Numbered from the stretch's first letter, positions 7,069 to 15,131 are shown. The stretch: DNA of 28,867 bases from Verrucomicrobia subdivision 3 bacterium UBA7542 (GCA_002479245.1 DLMG01000396.1:1-28867); one strand, 5' to 3'. The notes: a model not told the origin generated them from the letters alone. Made by a program: numbers and translations.

Positions 7069-7974
7069 ATGCGGATTCTAAGCTCTTATTTAGGCATCAG
7101 AATTGCAGCATTCTGGGCTGATATGGCGAGGCGCAGCCGACGAGATGACGATTTGGTGGGGTTAATTACCGCATTGGCGGGATTTGCCTTGTGTGCCTAT
7201 ATATTCATTCCGGGCGTTCGCCAGATGGTTTTTGCGATCGGTTGGATTGCGCTCATTTTATTTGGGCTGGCGATTGTCGGTCTGGTTATCGTCGGCATCT
7301 TCCGGCTGGCAACGCCGGAGCGCAATATGCGGGGAATGACAAGTAACGTGTTTGCACCTCCCTCTCATGTTCCAGATCAGAAATGCGATGATTACGAATC
7401 AGAACCCGAACGACCATCCAAACCACCATCCACAGGCGGGCTCATCGAACAACTTCGTTCCATAGACTGGTTCCAGTTTGAGAAGGTAGTCGGGCACATG
7501 TATCTGAAGCTCGGTTACGACGTGACGAGGCGGGGTGGCGCAAATCCGGACGGCGGCATTGATTTGATCATTCAGAAGGACGGGCAGTGCGCCGCGGTTC
7601 AATGCAAACAGTGGAAGACGCGGGACGTGGGCGTCAAGACCGTGCGGGAATTCCTGGGAGCGCTGACGGATGCAGGTATCCAGAAGGGCAAGCTCATCAC
7701 CCTGCGCGGTTACACCGGCGAGGCAAAGCAGTTGGCCGAAAAACATGGCATTGAGATTGTAAACGAGACTGGGCTGGCCCAGATGATTGAATCCACAGAC
7801 GCCCGATTTGACCCGGAAGTATTTGAACTGTTGCATGACACGCGAAAGTTCTGTCCGAAATGCGAACGTGATATGGTGATACGAGTCGCCGGCAAAGGCC
7901 CCAATCCCGGCAGCAAATTCTGGGGCTGTTCGGGGTATTCGAAGGGATGCCATTACACAATGCCGATTAGCTGA
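7069..7974 (+). CDS. Membrane-anchored Mrr-type restriction endonuclease with C-terminal zinc finger
   Basis: This protein of up to 301 residues has three parts. Two hydrophobic helices lie at about residues 28-49 and 53-78. An Mrr_cat PD-(D/E)XK nuclease spans about 128-240, with E138 in the first helix, D165 in GGIDL and Q178-C-K180 as the catalytic QxK. A topoisomerase-type zinc finger closes the protein (C262, C265, C287, C294 around KFWGCSGYSKGC). Mrr-family enzymes cut modified or foreign DNA. The membrane anchor suggests action on DNA at the cell periphery, perhaps on entry; this is inference. The first ATG (7069) lies at the edge of a dispersed repeat; ATG at 7123 (MARRSRRDDDL) is a credible alternative that keeps both helices. 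It has no methyltransferase of its own next to it. Confidence 0.88.
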   Translation: MRILSSYLGIRIAAFWADMARRSRRDDDLVGLITALAGFALCAYIFIPGVRQMVFAIGWIALILFGLAIVGLVIVGIFRLATPERNMRGMTSNVFAPPSHVPDQKCDDYESEPERPSKPPSTGGLIEQLRSIDWFQFEKVVGHMYLKLGYDVTRRGGANPDGGIDLIIQKDGQCAAVQCKQWKTRDVGVKTVREFLGALTDAGIQKGKLITLRGYTGEAKQLAEKHGIEIVNETGLAQMIESTDARFDPEVFELLHDTRKFCPKCERDMVIRVAGKGPNPGSKFWGCSGYSKGCHYTMPIS

Positions 7975-8008
7975 ATCATTCCAGCGCTCGCTGAATCCAC
8001 AACCCCGC

Positions 8009-8036
8009 CTTTTACCGCTTCGCCTTGTTGAAAAGG
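8009..8036 (-). pseudogene. Possible vsr-like 5'-end fossil (copy 5, tentative)
   Basis: The minus strand reads LFNKAKR followed by a stop, close to the DVFTKAKR motif of copies 2 and 4 and alike at the DNA level (CAAGGCGAAGCGG versus CAAGGCGAAGCGG). Only about 24 nt are shared, so chance is not excluded. Confidence 0.35.
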
Positions 8037-8051
8037 CTTGTGTTCTATACT
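8025..8051 (+). promoter_or_regulatory. Candidate promoter of the XRE-nuclease operon
   Basis: A good -10 box TATACT at 8046-8051 has a -35-like TTGTTG at 8025-8030 with a short 15-nt spacer. The -10 lies entirely inside the palindrome at 8041-8057, so a bound regulator would block or reshape transcription. Confidence 0.45.
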
Positions 8052-8057
8052 AGAACA
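8041..8057. promoter_or_regulatory. Perfect palindromic operator TGTTCTA-tac-TAGAACA
   Basis: Seven-base arms with a 3-nt centre form a perfect inverted repeat 36 nt before the XRE start codon and over the -10 box. This is the size and place expected for a dimeric XRE/C-protein autoregulatory site. Confidence 0.7.
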
Positions 8058-8093
8058 ACAATTTTGCACTGAACCTGGTAGCCTGGCTGCGCA

Positions 8094-8333
8094 ATGGGAC
8101 AAGTCAGCCAGAACCTTGTTGGCGAACGCGTGAAGGAAGCGCGTGCAAAAGCGCGGCCGCCACTCACACAGGATGAGCTTTCCAAGCGTCTTTCCAAACT
8201 GGGTGTTTCCATTGACCGTGCTGGAGTTGCCAAAATTGAAACCGGAATTCGAGGCGTTCTCGATGTCGAGCTTGTTGCCTTGGCAAAAGCACTTGACGTC
8301 AAGGTGACTTGGCTGCTCGGCGTGAAGGAGTAG
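8094..8333 (+). CDS. Small XRE/Cro-CI family regulator, controller-protein-like
   Basis: This 79-residue protein is almost entirely one helix-turn-helix domain: LVGERVKEARAKA, LTQDELSKRL, the recognition region SIDRAGVAKIETGIRG, then VELVALAKALDVKVTWLLG. Its size and single-domain form match controller (C) proteins of restriction-modification systems and other autoregulators. A perfect palindrome sits in its promoter. The stop is 5 nt before the start of the nuclease-helicase gene, so the two are probably one operon. A role in timing expression of that gene is inferred. Confidence 0.85.
   Translation: MGQVSQNLVGERVKEARAKARPPLTQDELSKRLSKLGVSIDRAGVAKIETGIRGVLDVELVALAKALDVKVTWLLGVKE
8325..8330 (+). 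promoter_or_regulatory. Ribosome-binding site AAGGAG deciding the nuclease-helicase start
   Basis: AAGGAG lies 8 nt before ATG 8339, inside the last codons of the XRE gene. It is a strong site and favours 8339 over the in-frame TTG at 8309, implying translational coupling. Confidence 0.7.
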
Positions 8334-8338
8334 AGCGC

Positions 8339-10339
8339 ATGGCTGCTTTCTACAAAGCCACACTTGCCGACTTCCTTGCTCATTCTCCCGACGAGATTTT
8401 AGGATCGCTTCTGCGCTCCTATCAACACAATGAATTGCAGAAACGACAGGCCAGGGCTTGGGAAATTGAGATCGGAGTTCTCAAGTCAGTTTGTACTGAT
8501 CTCATTCGCCTTGATCCGAGCACAGCGCAGTGGTCGCTTCTCTTGGAGTATCCGATTCCCCGGCGGCAGAAGCGGCTCGATGCTGTATTGCTAGCCGCGG
8601 ATGTAATTTTCTGTCTGGAATTCAAGACAGCGGACAAAACGCACACGATACAACCGCAGCGGCAAGTGGAAGACTATGCGCTCGACCTTCGTGATTTTCA
8701 CGAGGCGAGTCTTGATCGGCGAATTGTGCCCATCGTGATCGTGCCAAAAGCACCAGCAGCGACGAATTCAACTGACAAGGTTTCCGCCGATGCTGTTCGC
8801 GAAGTAAGGCTGGCAAACGCTTCTGACCTTGCCGCAATTCTTTTCGCTGCTTTCGAGGCGGAGCATCGCGAGGGTTTTGTGCCGATTGACCCAGCAACTT
8901 GGGACAACTCTCCGTATCGGCCTGTCCCGACCATCATCGAAGCTGCCGAGGCGCTGTTTGCTGGACACAATGTGCGCGAAATTGCGCACTCGCACGCTGG
9001 CGCGACAAATCTCACGATTACGTCTGATCGTCTTGTCGAGATTATCCAAGAAGCGCAGCGGTGTTCGGAAAAAGTCGTCTGCTTTGTGACCGGAGTTCCC
9101 GGCGCTGGCAAAACACTTGCTGGGTTGAACGTCGTTCACAATCCAGCACTACGCCAAGAAGGTCGCCCAGCCGGAGTCTTCCTGTCTGGCAACGGCCCGC
9201 TGGTGAAAATTGTCTCTGCAGCAATTGCACGCGACCACAAACGTCGCATGCATCAGACCGGTGGCGAGCGCACAGTTGGAGCATTTATTCAGAACGTCCA
9301 CGTTTTCGTTCGGGAGGGACTGGAGAAAGCTGACAAACCACCGGTTGAGCAAGTGGTCGTGTTTGACGAAGCCCAGCGTGCATGGAACGCGGATCAAAAC
9401 CGGAAGAAGAACGGACTGGAGGTTTCCGAACCGGAGACGATGCTCTCGATCATGGATCGCCACCAAGACTGGGCAGTTCTGGTCGCACTCGTTGGAGGCG
9501 GGCAAGAAATCCATAACGGCGAAGCCGGTTTAGCAGAGTGGGGCAAAACGCTACGTGAAAAGTTTCCAAAGTGGAAGGTCGCCGTCTCGCCGAAAGCGCT
9601 TGAACACGATGCCAGCAACGCGGGGCATCGCCTTTTCACCGACGGAAACTCTGGCTCGCTTGTCATTCAGACAGAGACATCGCTCCACTTGGAGGTAAAT
9701 CTGCGTTCGTTCCGCGCTCGAAAACTCGCCGAGTGGGTTGATGCCGCTCTCGCGGGCGACGCGGCAAAAGCAGCAGCGATAGTTCCCGACTTGCGCGACT
9801 TCCCTTTCGCCCTCACGCGCTCGCTCCCAACTGCTCGCGAATGGCTACGCAAACACGCACGCGGCCAACAGCGCGCCGGGTTGGTGGCGAGTTCGGGTGC
9901 GCTTCGGCTTCGCGCCGATGGTCTTGAATTGTCGTCGGGGTTTCGGCAAGGAAATCGCGATTTGTTCGTTCATTGGTTTCTGGCCCTGCCGCCGGACATT
10001 CGCTCGTCGAATCAACTCGAAATCGCAGCGTCCGAGTTTGAATGCCAAGGACTGGAACTCGACTGGATTGGCATCTGTTGGGGTGGCGATTTTTCTTTCG
10101 ACGCAGCAAACAAGGGATGGTTATATCGGAATTTCAGCGGCTCGCGTTGGGGCAATTTGAAGAACGAAATAGACCGCCAATATCTTCTCAACACCTACCG
10201 TGTTTTACTTACACGCGCTCGTCGGGGTTTGGTTCTCTGGATTCCACAAGGCGATATTGCAGATGAAACACGATTACCCAGCCACTTTGATTCCACGACG
10301 GATTATCTGGTTCGGTGTGGATTATCCTTAGCAGATTAA
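8339..10339 (+). CDS. PD-(D/E)XK nuclease fused to DUF2075 superfamily-1 helicase-like ATPase
   Basis: This 666-residue protein has two parts. Residues 1-200 look like a PD-(D/E)XK nuclease: RLDAVLL (D81) then IFCLEFKT (E94, K96). Residues about 225-660 are a DUF2075/COG3410 ATPase: Walker A GVPGAGKT (252-259), Walker B VVVFDEAQ (338-345), a motif III-like LVALVGGGQEIHNGEAGLAEW, and the helicase motif VI region NTYRVLLTRARRGLVLWIP near the end. DUF2075 proteins are widespread in defence islands and their DNA or RNA substrate is not settled. The operon with a small XRE regulator and the convergent methyltransferase 30 nt downstream of its stop suggest it is the effector of a restriction-like system. 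The nuclease assignment rests on motifs seen by eye. Confidence 0.85.
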   Translation: MAAFYKATLADFLAHSPDEILGSLLRSYQHNELQKRQARAWEIEIGVLKSVCTDLIRLDPSTAQWSLLLEYPIPRRQKRLDAVLLAADVIFCLEFKTADKTHTIQPQRQVEDYALDLRDFHEASLDRRIVPIVIVPKAPAATNSTDKVSADAVREVRLANASDLAAILFAAFEAEHREGFVPIDPATWDNSPYRPVPTIIEAAEALFAGHNVREIAHSHAGATNLTITSDRLVEIIQEAQRCSEKVVCFVTGVPGAGKTLAGLNVVHNPALRQEGRPAGVFLSGNGPLVKIVSAAIARDHKRRMHQTGGERTVGAFIQNVHVFVREGLEKADKPPVEQVVVFDEAQRAWNADQNRKKNGLEVSEPETMLSIMDRHQDWAVLVALVGGGQEIHNGEAGLAEWGKTLREKFPKWKVAVSPKALEHDASNAGHRLFTDGNSGSLVIQTETSLHLEVNLRSFRARKLAEWVDAALAGDAAKAAAIVPDLRDFPFALTRSLPTAREWLRKHARGQQRAGLVASSGALRLRADGLELSSGFRQGNRDLFVHWFLALPPDIRSSNQLEIAASEFECQGLELDWIGICWGGDFSFDAANKGWLYRNFSGSRWGNLKNEIDRQYLLNTYRVLLTRARRGLVLWIPQGDIADETRLPSHFDSTTDYLVRCGLSLAD

Positions 10340-10369
10340 GTTTCGTGCGGGGTTGCGGGTTTGACGTAC

Positions 10370-11683
10370 CTAGTATTTCAAGAAACCTGCCAATTGACGG
10401 AGAATTTCCTGGAAGATTCTTGTCTGAACACCCTGGCCGAGAATTTCAATTGCAGTGGCATAGTGATCGCAATCAATCTCGCAACCCATCAGGCGCTCGA
10501 CTTCGGATTTGTGGAGCAACCGCAGCCCGTAAGCAGTTTCCACGAATGGACCGGTGTTGATTTTGTGGTATGAGCGAACAATCGTCGGCACTCTTGCTGA
10601 TTCCCGGTTGATCGTGGTGAAACCAAATCCGTGGCCGAGTTTTGCGTGGCGCTGGTTGTGCCGACGTAACGCCTCAATGCTTTTGACAATCCGCTCAACC
10701 TCAAGTCGGTCCGAATCTGCCGGGGCGTCCAGAAACTCATTAACCGTTCCGGTGAAAGGAATCTGCGGCGAGCGGATTTGAAAACCCGGTTTCAACGTGG
10801 CAACCATGATCCATCGCTTTCGATCCTGCGGCTCGTTCCACTCGTTCAGCGGGTCGATGATGGATTCCGTGAGGGAGTAACCGATTTTTTGCAGATGTTG
10901 CGCAAGGCTCAGGCACGCCAATGAATTTCCGAACGCGGGCACGTTTTCGAACACGCATGCCGACGGCAAATGATGAGCCGCGATGTGTGCAACGCTGAGG
11001 AACAGATCGCCGGTGTCGCCCAGTTCCGGTTTTCCAGCCAAAGACTTCTTGGCTCGCCCCAGCGTTGAGTGGCTTGTGCAGGGGATTGAAGCAACCAGAA
11101 CATCATGTGTAGGTAATTCACCGGCATGAATGCGTCGAATGTCAGCCTGATACAAAAACGCTCGCGGATGTGCCTGTTGCCACACGTCGGCGTACTTCGG
11201 CTCGATTTCAACGCCCGCGACCAGAACGAAATCAGCATTGCTGGCAATGGCCGTGGATAATGTCCCGCCGCCACAGAAAACTTCAATCGTCTTGAAAGGT
11301 GGCTTGACTGTGAGACCGCGCTGAATGTAAAATCCCCGCACCGATGGCACCACGTCGATTTGTTTGAAAGCAGCCGTGACTTTAATTTCTGGAAAACCGT
11401 CCAAAGGCGAGAGCAACAGCCGATTCGCAATATCGATTATCGGTCGTTCCTGCTGGGCTGAGATACGCTTCGATACATGATTATCAGCCAACAATGCAGG
11501 GCGAAGACGTATTCCATTTAGTCGTGGTTCGACAGTGAACCCCACTCCCGGTGTGAAACCCAACGAATTGAGCCGCCGCGATTCAATCCAAACGCGCGGA
11601 CTGTGGCGGTTCTCGCCGAGTTTCAAAAATGAAATGAGTTTCATCAGAGTCAAATTGAAGCGATTGACGAGCGATTCGTCCAC
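10370..11683 (-). CDS. DNA cytosine-5 methyltransferase with an N-terminal SymE/AbrB-like segment
   Basis: This 437-residue enzyme transfers a methyl group from S-adenosylmethionine to C5 of cytosine in DNA. Motif I is EVFCGGGT (residues 134-141), motif IV carries the catalytic Cys C202 in ASIPCTSHS, motif VI is FENVP (245-249), motif VIII is QDRKR (286-290), motif IX is RLLHKSEVERLMGC, and motif X is EILGQGVQTRIFQEI. The target-recognition region lies between VIII and IX. An N-terminal extension of about 130 residues is unusual; residues 28-63 (PRVWIESRRLNSLGFTPG, FTVE, IRLRP) resemble the SymE/AbrB-type barrel. The start is GTG 11683; ATG 11644 (MKLISFLKLGE) is an alternative. It is convergent with the nuclease-helicase and is the probable protective partner. 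Confidence 0.9.
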   Translation of the reverse strand: MDESLVNRFNLTLMKLISFLKLGENRHSPRVWIESRRLNSLGFTPGVGFTVEPRLNGIRLRPALLADNHVSKRISAQQERPIIDIANRLLLSPLDGFPEIKVTAAFKQIDVVPSVRGFYIQRGLTVKPPFKTIEVFCGGGTLSTAIASNADFVLVAGVEIEPKYADVWQQAHPRAFLYQADIRRIHAGELPTHDVLVASIPCTSHSTLGRAKKSLAGKPELGDTGDLFLSVAHIAAHHLPSACVFENVPAFGNSLACLSLAQHLQKIGYSLTESIIDPLNEWNEPQDRKRWIMVATLKPGFQIRSPQIPFTGTVNEFLDAPADSDRLEVERIVKSIEALRRHNQRHAKLGHGFGFTTINRESARVPTIVRSYHKINTGPFVETAYGLRLLHKSEVERLMGCEIDCDHYATAIEILGQGVQTRIFQEILRQLAGFLKY

Positions 11684-11736
11684 GGACGATGAGTCAAGAT
11701 GTCGGTTGGAAGTTTTTGCTGCGACATAACGGCGAA

Positions 11737-11781
11737 ATTATGCCAGTTGGCAAGCCCAGCGTCTGTGGACTATCGGCTACA
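11737..11781. repeat. GCCAGTTGGC / ACTATCGGCTACAA repeat (copy 1)
   Basis: About 44 nt, starting TTATGCCAGTTGGCAAGCCC and ending GGACTATCGGCTACAA, are repeated with one mismatch at 15132-15175; the second half recurs at 24099-24121. It contains the palindrome TGCCAgtTGGCA. Degenerate GGAGATCGGAGATCGG words follow it. Confidence 0.75.
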
Positions 11782-11848
11782 AGATTTCCGACAGGAAATA
11801 GGAGTTCGGAGATGGGAGATCGGAGATCGGTGGCGCGGAGAGGAGAGG

Positions 11849-12553
11849 CTATTTGCCGGCGTCGGCGGAGACGGGCCACCCGATTTTTGCCCAGTCACCG
11901 AAACGTCTTGCACTGGCGACTTGCGGGCGGGTGGGATAGTTCTGGTTGGGATAGAAAATCAACAGATCCTGCATCAGGTCGTCGGTCGAAATGTTCACAA
12001 ACAACACCCAAGGATTGCCGTCGTACTTTGCCGGGTCCGGCTTCCTGACGAATTCGTATTTCGGATACGCGGCAACGCCGGTGTCGGGTATGGCCGGGAT
12101 GAAGTCCGGCACCAATTCCCCCAGCCTGCCCGGCGGAGCGCCATTTTTTGCCTGAAATTGTTTGATGGCCGCCACCAATGGCCTGCCCCGGACGGTGATG
12201 GCCTTGAAGCCCGCGTCGCGCATCGTTTCTCCCACGCCGAAGGCGATCGTCGTGACAACCAAAACGACTCCGCAAAAAATGGCGCCGGCTGCCAGTGACG
12301 ACCAGCCGACCCTGCCAGTTCCAAACAAACGTCCCGCCACGGCAAAGGTGATGCGAACGACATTGTAAAGCCCCACGAGTAAAAGGTATACCAGCAGCAT
12401 CCCTGAAATATTGTTGTACAAAATATCCGAGCCGTGGGGAGCAACTGAATACCAGCAGGCGAAAACGTGGAGAACGCCCACGATGGTGGAGATGAGCAGC
12501 GCTCCGTAAACCGCCATTTTCACTGGTGTTTGCGGCAGGTGCAGCCAAGCCAT
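11849..12553 (-). CDS. Integral membrane protein with a pseudopilin-like C-terminal region
   Basis: This protein of about 234 residues has three predicted membrane helices (AVYGALLISTIVGVLHVFA, LVYLLLVGLYNVVRITFAV, AGAIFCGVVLVVTTIAF), followed by a soluble domain with AIKQFQAKNGAPPGRLGEL and PDFIPAIPDTG. That pattern resembles the globular part of type II secretion major pseudopilins, in which residues ordered by 'AIxxYxxxxGxYP..L..L' precede a short sheet. I do not recognise a named family. GTG 12568 lies in frame upstream of the chosen ATG. It is not obviously in an operon. Confidence 0.6.
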   Translation of the reverse strand: MAWLHLPQTPVKMAVYGALLISTIVGVLHVFACWYSVAPHGSDILYNNISGMLLVYLLLVGLYNVVRITFAVAGRLFGTGRVGWSSLAAGAIFCGVVLVVTTIAFGVGETMRDAGFKAITVRGRPLVAAIKQFQAKNGAPPGRLGELVPDFIPAIPDTGVAAYPKYEFVRKPDPAKYDGNPWVLFVNISTDDLMQDLLIFYPNQNYPTRPQVASARRFGDWAKIGWPVSADAGK

Positions 12554-12584
12554 GCCGCGATATTGCACCCGCCAACCCGGATTT

Positions 12585-12660
12585 CAAGATGGAAACATCG
12601 AACATCCAACATCGAACGCCGAACATCGAACAGGATGGGTGACAGGTGACAGGGTAAGCC
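12585..12660. repeat. ACATCGAACATCCAAC and GTGACAGGTGAC repeat words
   Basis: The stretch holds ACATCGAACATCCAACATCG words, then GGGTGACAGGTGACAGGG. Both word families recur elsewhere: the first at 3520-3550, 21705-21730 and 27605-27665, the second at 6700-6790, 15193-15222 and 26160-26280. The remaining gap to 12843 shows no gene. Confidence 0.65.
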
Positions 12661-12843
12661 CCGAGGGTTGTGCATAACTTCGTGTGGACAAAAGCAGGAC
12701 GCAATCTATTATCACAGTTAATCAGAAACGGACTCAGGCAGGAGCAGCTTATCAAGGCTCGTCGGGTGCATTGCCGTGCATCCCGTTGGTGAGGATATGT
12801 GATCGGTGCCTTCTGCGGGGTCAAACGAGAAAAGGTACACCCT

Positions 12844-13542
12844 ATGAAACGCATTCTTTTTGCGGCGGTCGTTTGTGCTCTCACCATTTTTAACGCGGGC
12901 CCAACCCGGGCCCAGTCCCCGCTGGTTTCAACCTCCGGTCCATTTGTTGGAACGATGAGCGAAGGTTGGGAATCATTTCCCCGTTTTGGGGGAACGTACC
13001 TCGCCAGTCCCACCAGCATCATGGGCGGACACGCCACGATTGCGAACTCCATGATGGCCGTGTACCAGTCCGGGCAGGCCTTTCTGGGCACCAGCGGCAC
13101 AGCACAGGTTGCCGACGGCACACAGGGGCTGATGCTCAATTATTTTGCTCAGACGGCCACCATCACCTGGAACACACCCATCATGGAGTTTGGCGGCTAC
13201 TTCGCGGCCGATACCTCGTCCTATAATGGCGATCCGACGATTGTGACGGTCAGCTTTTATGGTCAATCGTCCACGCTACTCGATACCGAGATCTTTTCCT
13301 ATTCCCACTCGGCCACCGGTGATGGCGGATTGGACTGGCATGGGTGGCTGTCCGCGACGCCGGTGTATTCGATTACTCTCCATGGTGATTTCCTGACCAT
13401 GGATGGTTTACAGGCCGCCGTTCCCGAACCTTCCGTAACGGTCCTGGTGATCCTCGCGGCGGTTTTGATGGCCGGTTTTACCTCCATCCGGGCGGTAATA
13501 AGGAACGAGAGCAAAGGCCAGATGCCAGATTCTGAAGGCTAA
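12844..13542 (+). CDS. PEP-CTERM sorted exported protein
   Basis: This 232-residue protein starts with a signal peptide (MKRILFAAVVCALTIFNAG, cleavage likely after TRAQ) and ends with a PEP-CTERM sorting signal: VPEPS, a hydrophobic helix (VTVLVILAAVLMAGF) and basic residues (RAVIRN). PEP-CTERM proteins are processed by exosortase and anchored or released outside, often in exopolysaccharide-producing bacteria. The middle is Ser/Thr/Gly-rich and resembles the beta-sandwich domains usual for this class, with no enzymatic motif. The start at 12844 was chosen for the signal peptide; an in-frame upstream codon at 12799 would add 15 unlikely residues. No exosortase is in the window. Confidence 0.88.
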   Translation: MKRILFAAVVCALTIFNAGPTRAQSPLVSTSGPFVGTMSEGWESFPRFGGTYLASPTSIMGGHATIANSMMAVYQSGQAFLGTSGTAQVADGTQGLMLNYFAQTATITWNTPIMEFGGYFAADTSSYNGDPTIVTVSFYGQSSTLLDTEIFSYSHSATGDGGLDWHGWLSATPVYSITLHGDFLTMDGLQAAVPEPSVTVLVILAAVLMAGFTSIRAVIRNESKGQMPDSEG

Positions 13543-13631
13543 ATTTGGCAAACCCTGTTTTGGCGCCACACTGACAAAATCGGCCGATTGCGCCCCATCG
13601 GGTCCTGGGATAATTTTTATATCAGCGTGGT

Positions 13632-15092
13632 ATGAGGACAAACAGCATCTTGTCGTCGTTACGGACTGCGATTTTCAGCGTCGTTCTTTGCGTTGGTTTG
13701 GGCGCAGTTTCGGAGGCGCAGATTTATAATATTCTCCACAATTTCGGCGGCACTGGCTACGACGGCTATGCTCCGCTGACCGACCTGGTCCTGAACGGCA
13801 GCACGCTTTATGGCACTACCGCCAGCGGGGGCACGAACTACAACGGAACCATTTTTAAGATCAATACCGACGGCAGCGGGTATGGCATCATCCGTAGTCT
13901 GACCAACAGCCCCAGCCCCGAAGGCGGCATGGTTTTAATTGGCAATACACTTTATGGCACGACGTTCACCGGCGGGTCGGCCGACAACGGAAGCATTTTT
14001 AAAATAAATACCGATGGCAGCGGTTACACCGAGCTGCACAGTTTTTCGGCGACGGTGCCGTCAACGTTTGGCACCAACAGCGATGGCAACCGGCCACAGG
14101 CGGATTTGGTTACGGACGGCACCACGCTTTATGGCACAGCCAGGTTGGGAGGAGCTGCAGGAAACGGCACCGTGTTTAAGATTAACGCCGACGGATTGGG
14201 TTTCGCTGTGATCAAAACGTTTCCAGCTACGTTTCTAGGCACCAATAATGTCAGCGGAAGTCCTTTGGAGCATGGAACCAACAGCGATGGCTCGCAGCCG
14301 ACAGGAAGTCTGGTTCTGGATGGCACCACGCTTTACGGGACGACTTATCATGGTGGCATTTCGAATGGCGTTGTGTTCGCCATGCAAACGGATGGAAGCG
14401 GCTATACCGTTTTGAAATATTTTTCAGGTATAAACGGTATCGGCACGAACAGTGACGGAGCCGCGCCGGTTGCGGGATTGACTTTGGGCGGCGATACGCT
14501 TTACGGAGTCACGGTTGGCGGCGGGGTGGCCGGTTGCGGGAATATTTTCAAATTGAAGACGAATGGCGCGGGCTTCACTGATTTGCATGATTTTTTGCAC
14601 AGTGACGGCGCATTTCCCCGCAATACCCTGTTCCTCGATGGCAGCACCCTCTACGGGACAACTGCGGCCGGTGGCTCTTCAAACTACGGCACCATTTTTA
14701 TGATTCTGACCAATGGCGCGGGTTTTACGACGCTGGAAAATTTTGATATGGCCGTCGGCCTTCAATGCGATTCGAAGTTTGTGTTGAGCAGCAATACACT
14801 TTATGGAACGGCGGCAGACGGCGGCACCAATGGTGGCGGCGTGGTGTTTGGACTGACAGTGCTGCCGCAGATTCTGACCGGCGACGGGAACTTCGGCGTT
14901 CAGGCAAACGCTTTTGGCTTCGACATCACCGGTATTTCGAACCAAGCGGTGGTGATTCAGACGTGCACGAATTTGGTTTCGCCAGACTGGCTGCCGATCC
15001 AGACCAATACGCTTAACGGCGGTCCGGTTTATTTTAGCGACCCGCAATGGATAAATTATTCCGCGTGTTTCTATCGGCTGTGTTCTCCCTGA
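13632..15092 (+). CDS. Secreted GloVer-type tandem-repeat protein
   Basis: This 486-residue exported protein has a signal peptide (IFSVVLCVGLGAVSEAQ) and seven repeats, each reading roughly L-x-GxTLYGTTxxGG, NGTIFKINTDGSGY and a closing hydrophobic strand. This is the 'choice-of-anchor tandem repeat GloVer' family (TIGR03803), common in Verrucomicrobiota and likely a beta-propeller. Repeats vary in spacing because TNSDG-containing loops are inserted between some of them. The C-terminal 80 residues (NAFGFDITGISNQAVVIQTC, SPDWLPIQTN, ACFYRL) form the same lineage-typical module found on the cohesin-like and RCC1 proteins downstream. It is presumably a surface or matrix protein; the ligand is unknown. 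Confidence 0.9.
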   Translation: MRTNSILSSLRTAIFSVVLCVGLGAVSEAQIYNILHNFGGTGYDGYAPLTDLVLNGSTLYGTTASGGTNYNGTIFKINTDGSGYGIIRSLTNSPSPEGGMVLIGNTLYGTTFTGGSADNGSIFKINTDGSGYTELHSFSATVPSTFGTNSDGNRPQADLVTDGTTLYGTARLGGAAGNGTVFKINADGLGFAVIKTFPATFLGTNNVSGSPLEHGTNSDGSQPTGSLVLDGTTLYGTTYHGGISNGVVFAMQTDGSGYTVLKYFSGINGIGTNSDGAAPVAGLTLGGDTLYGVTVGGGVAGCGNIFKLKTNGAGFTDLHDFLHSDGAFPRNTLFLDGSTLYGTTAAGGSSNYGTIFMILTNGAGFTTLENFDMAVGLQCDSKFVLSSNTLYGTAADGGTNGGGVVFGLTVLPQILTGDGNFGVQANAFGFDITGISNQAVVIQTCTNLVSPDWLPIQTNTLNGGPVYFSDPQWINYSACFYRLCSP

Positions 15093-15131
15093 TTTCACAA
15101 AAGCGTTGGCGTTTTTCCAGGGATTGGAGTG

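Noticed and set aside
8309..8338. TTG start for the nuclease-helicase
   Set aside because: ATG 8339 has AAGGAG at the right distance; the TTG lies inside the XRE gene without a good site.
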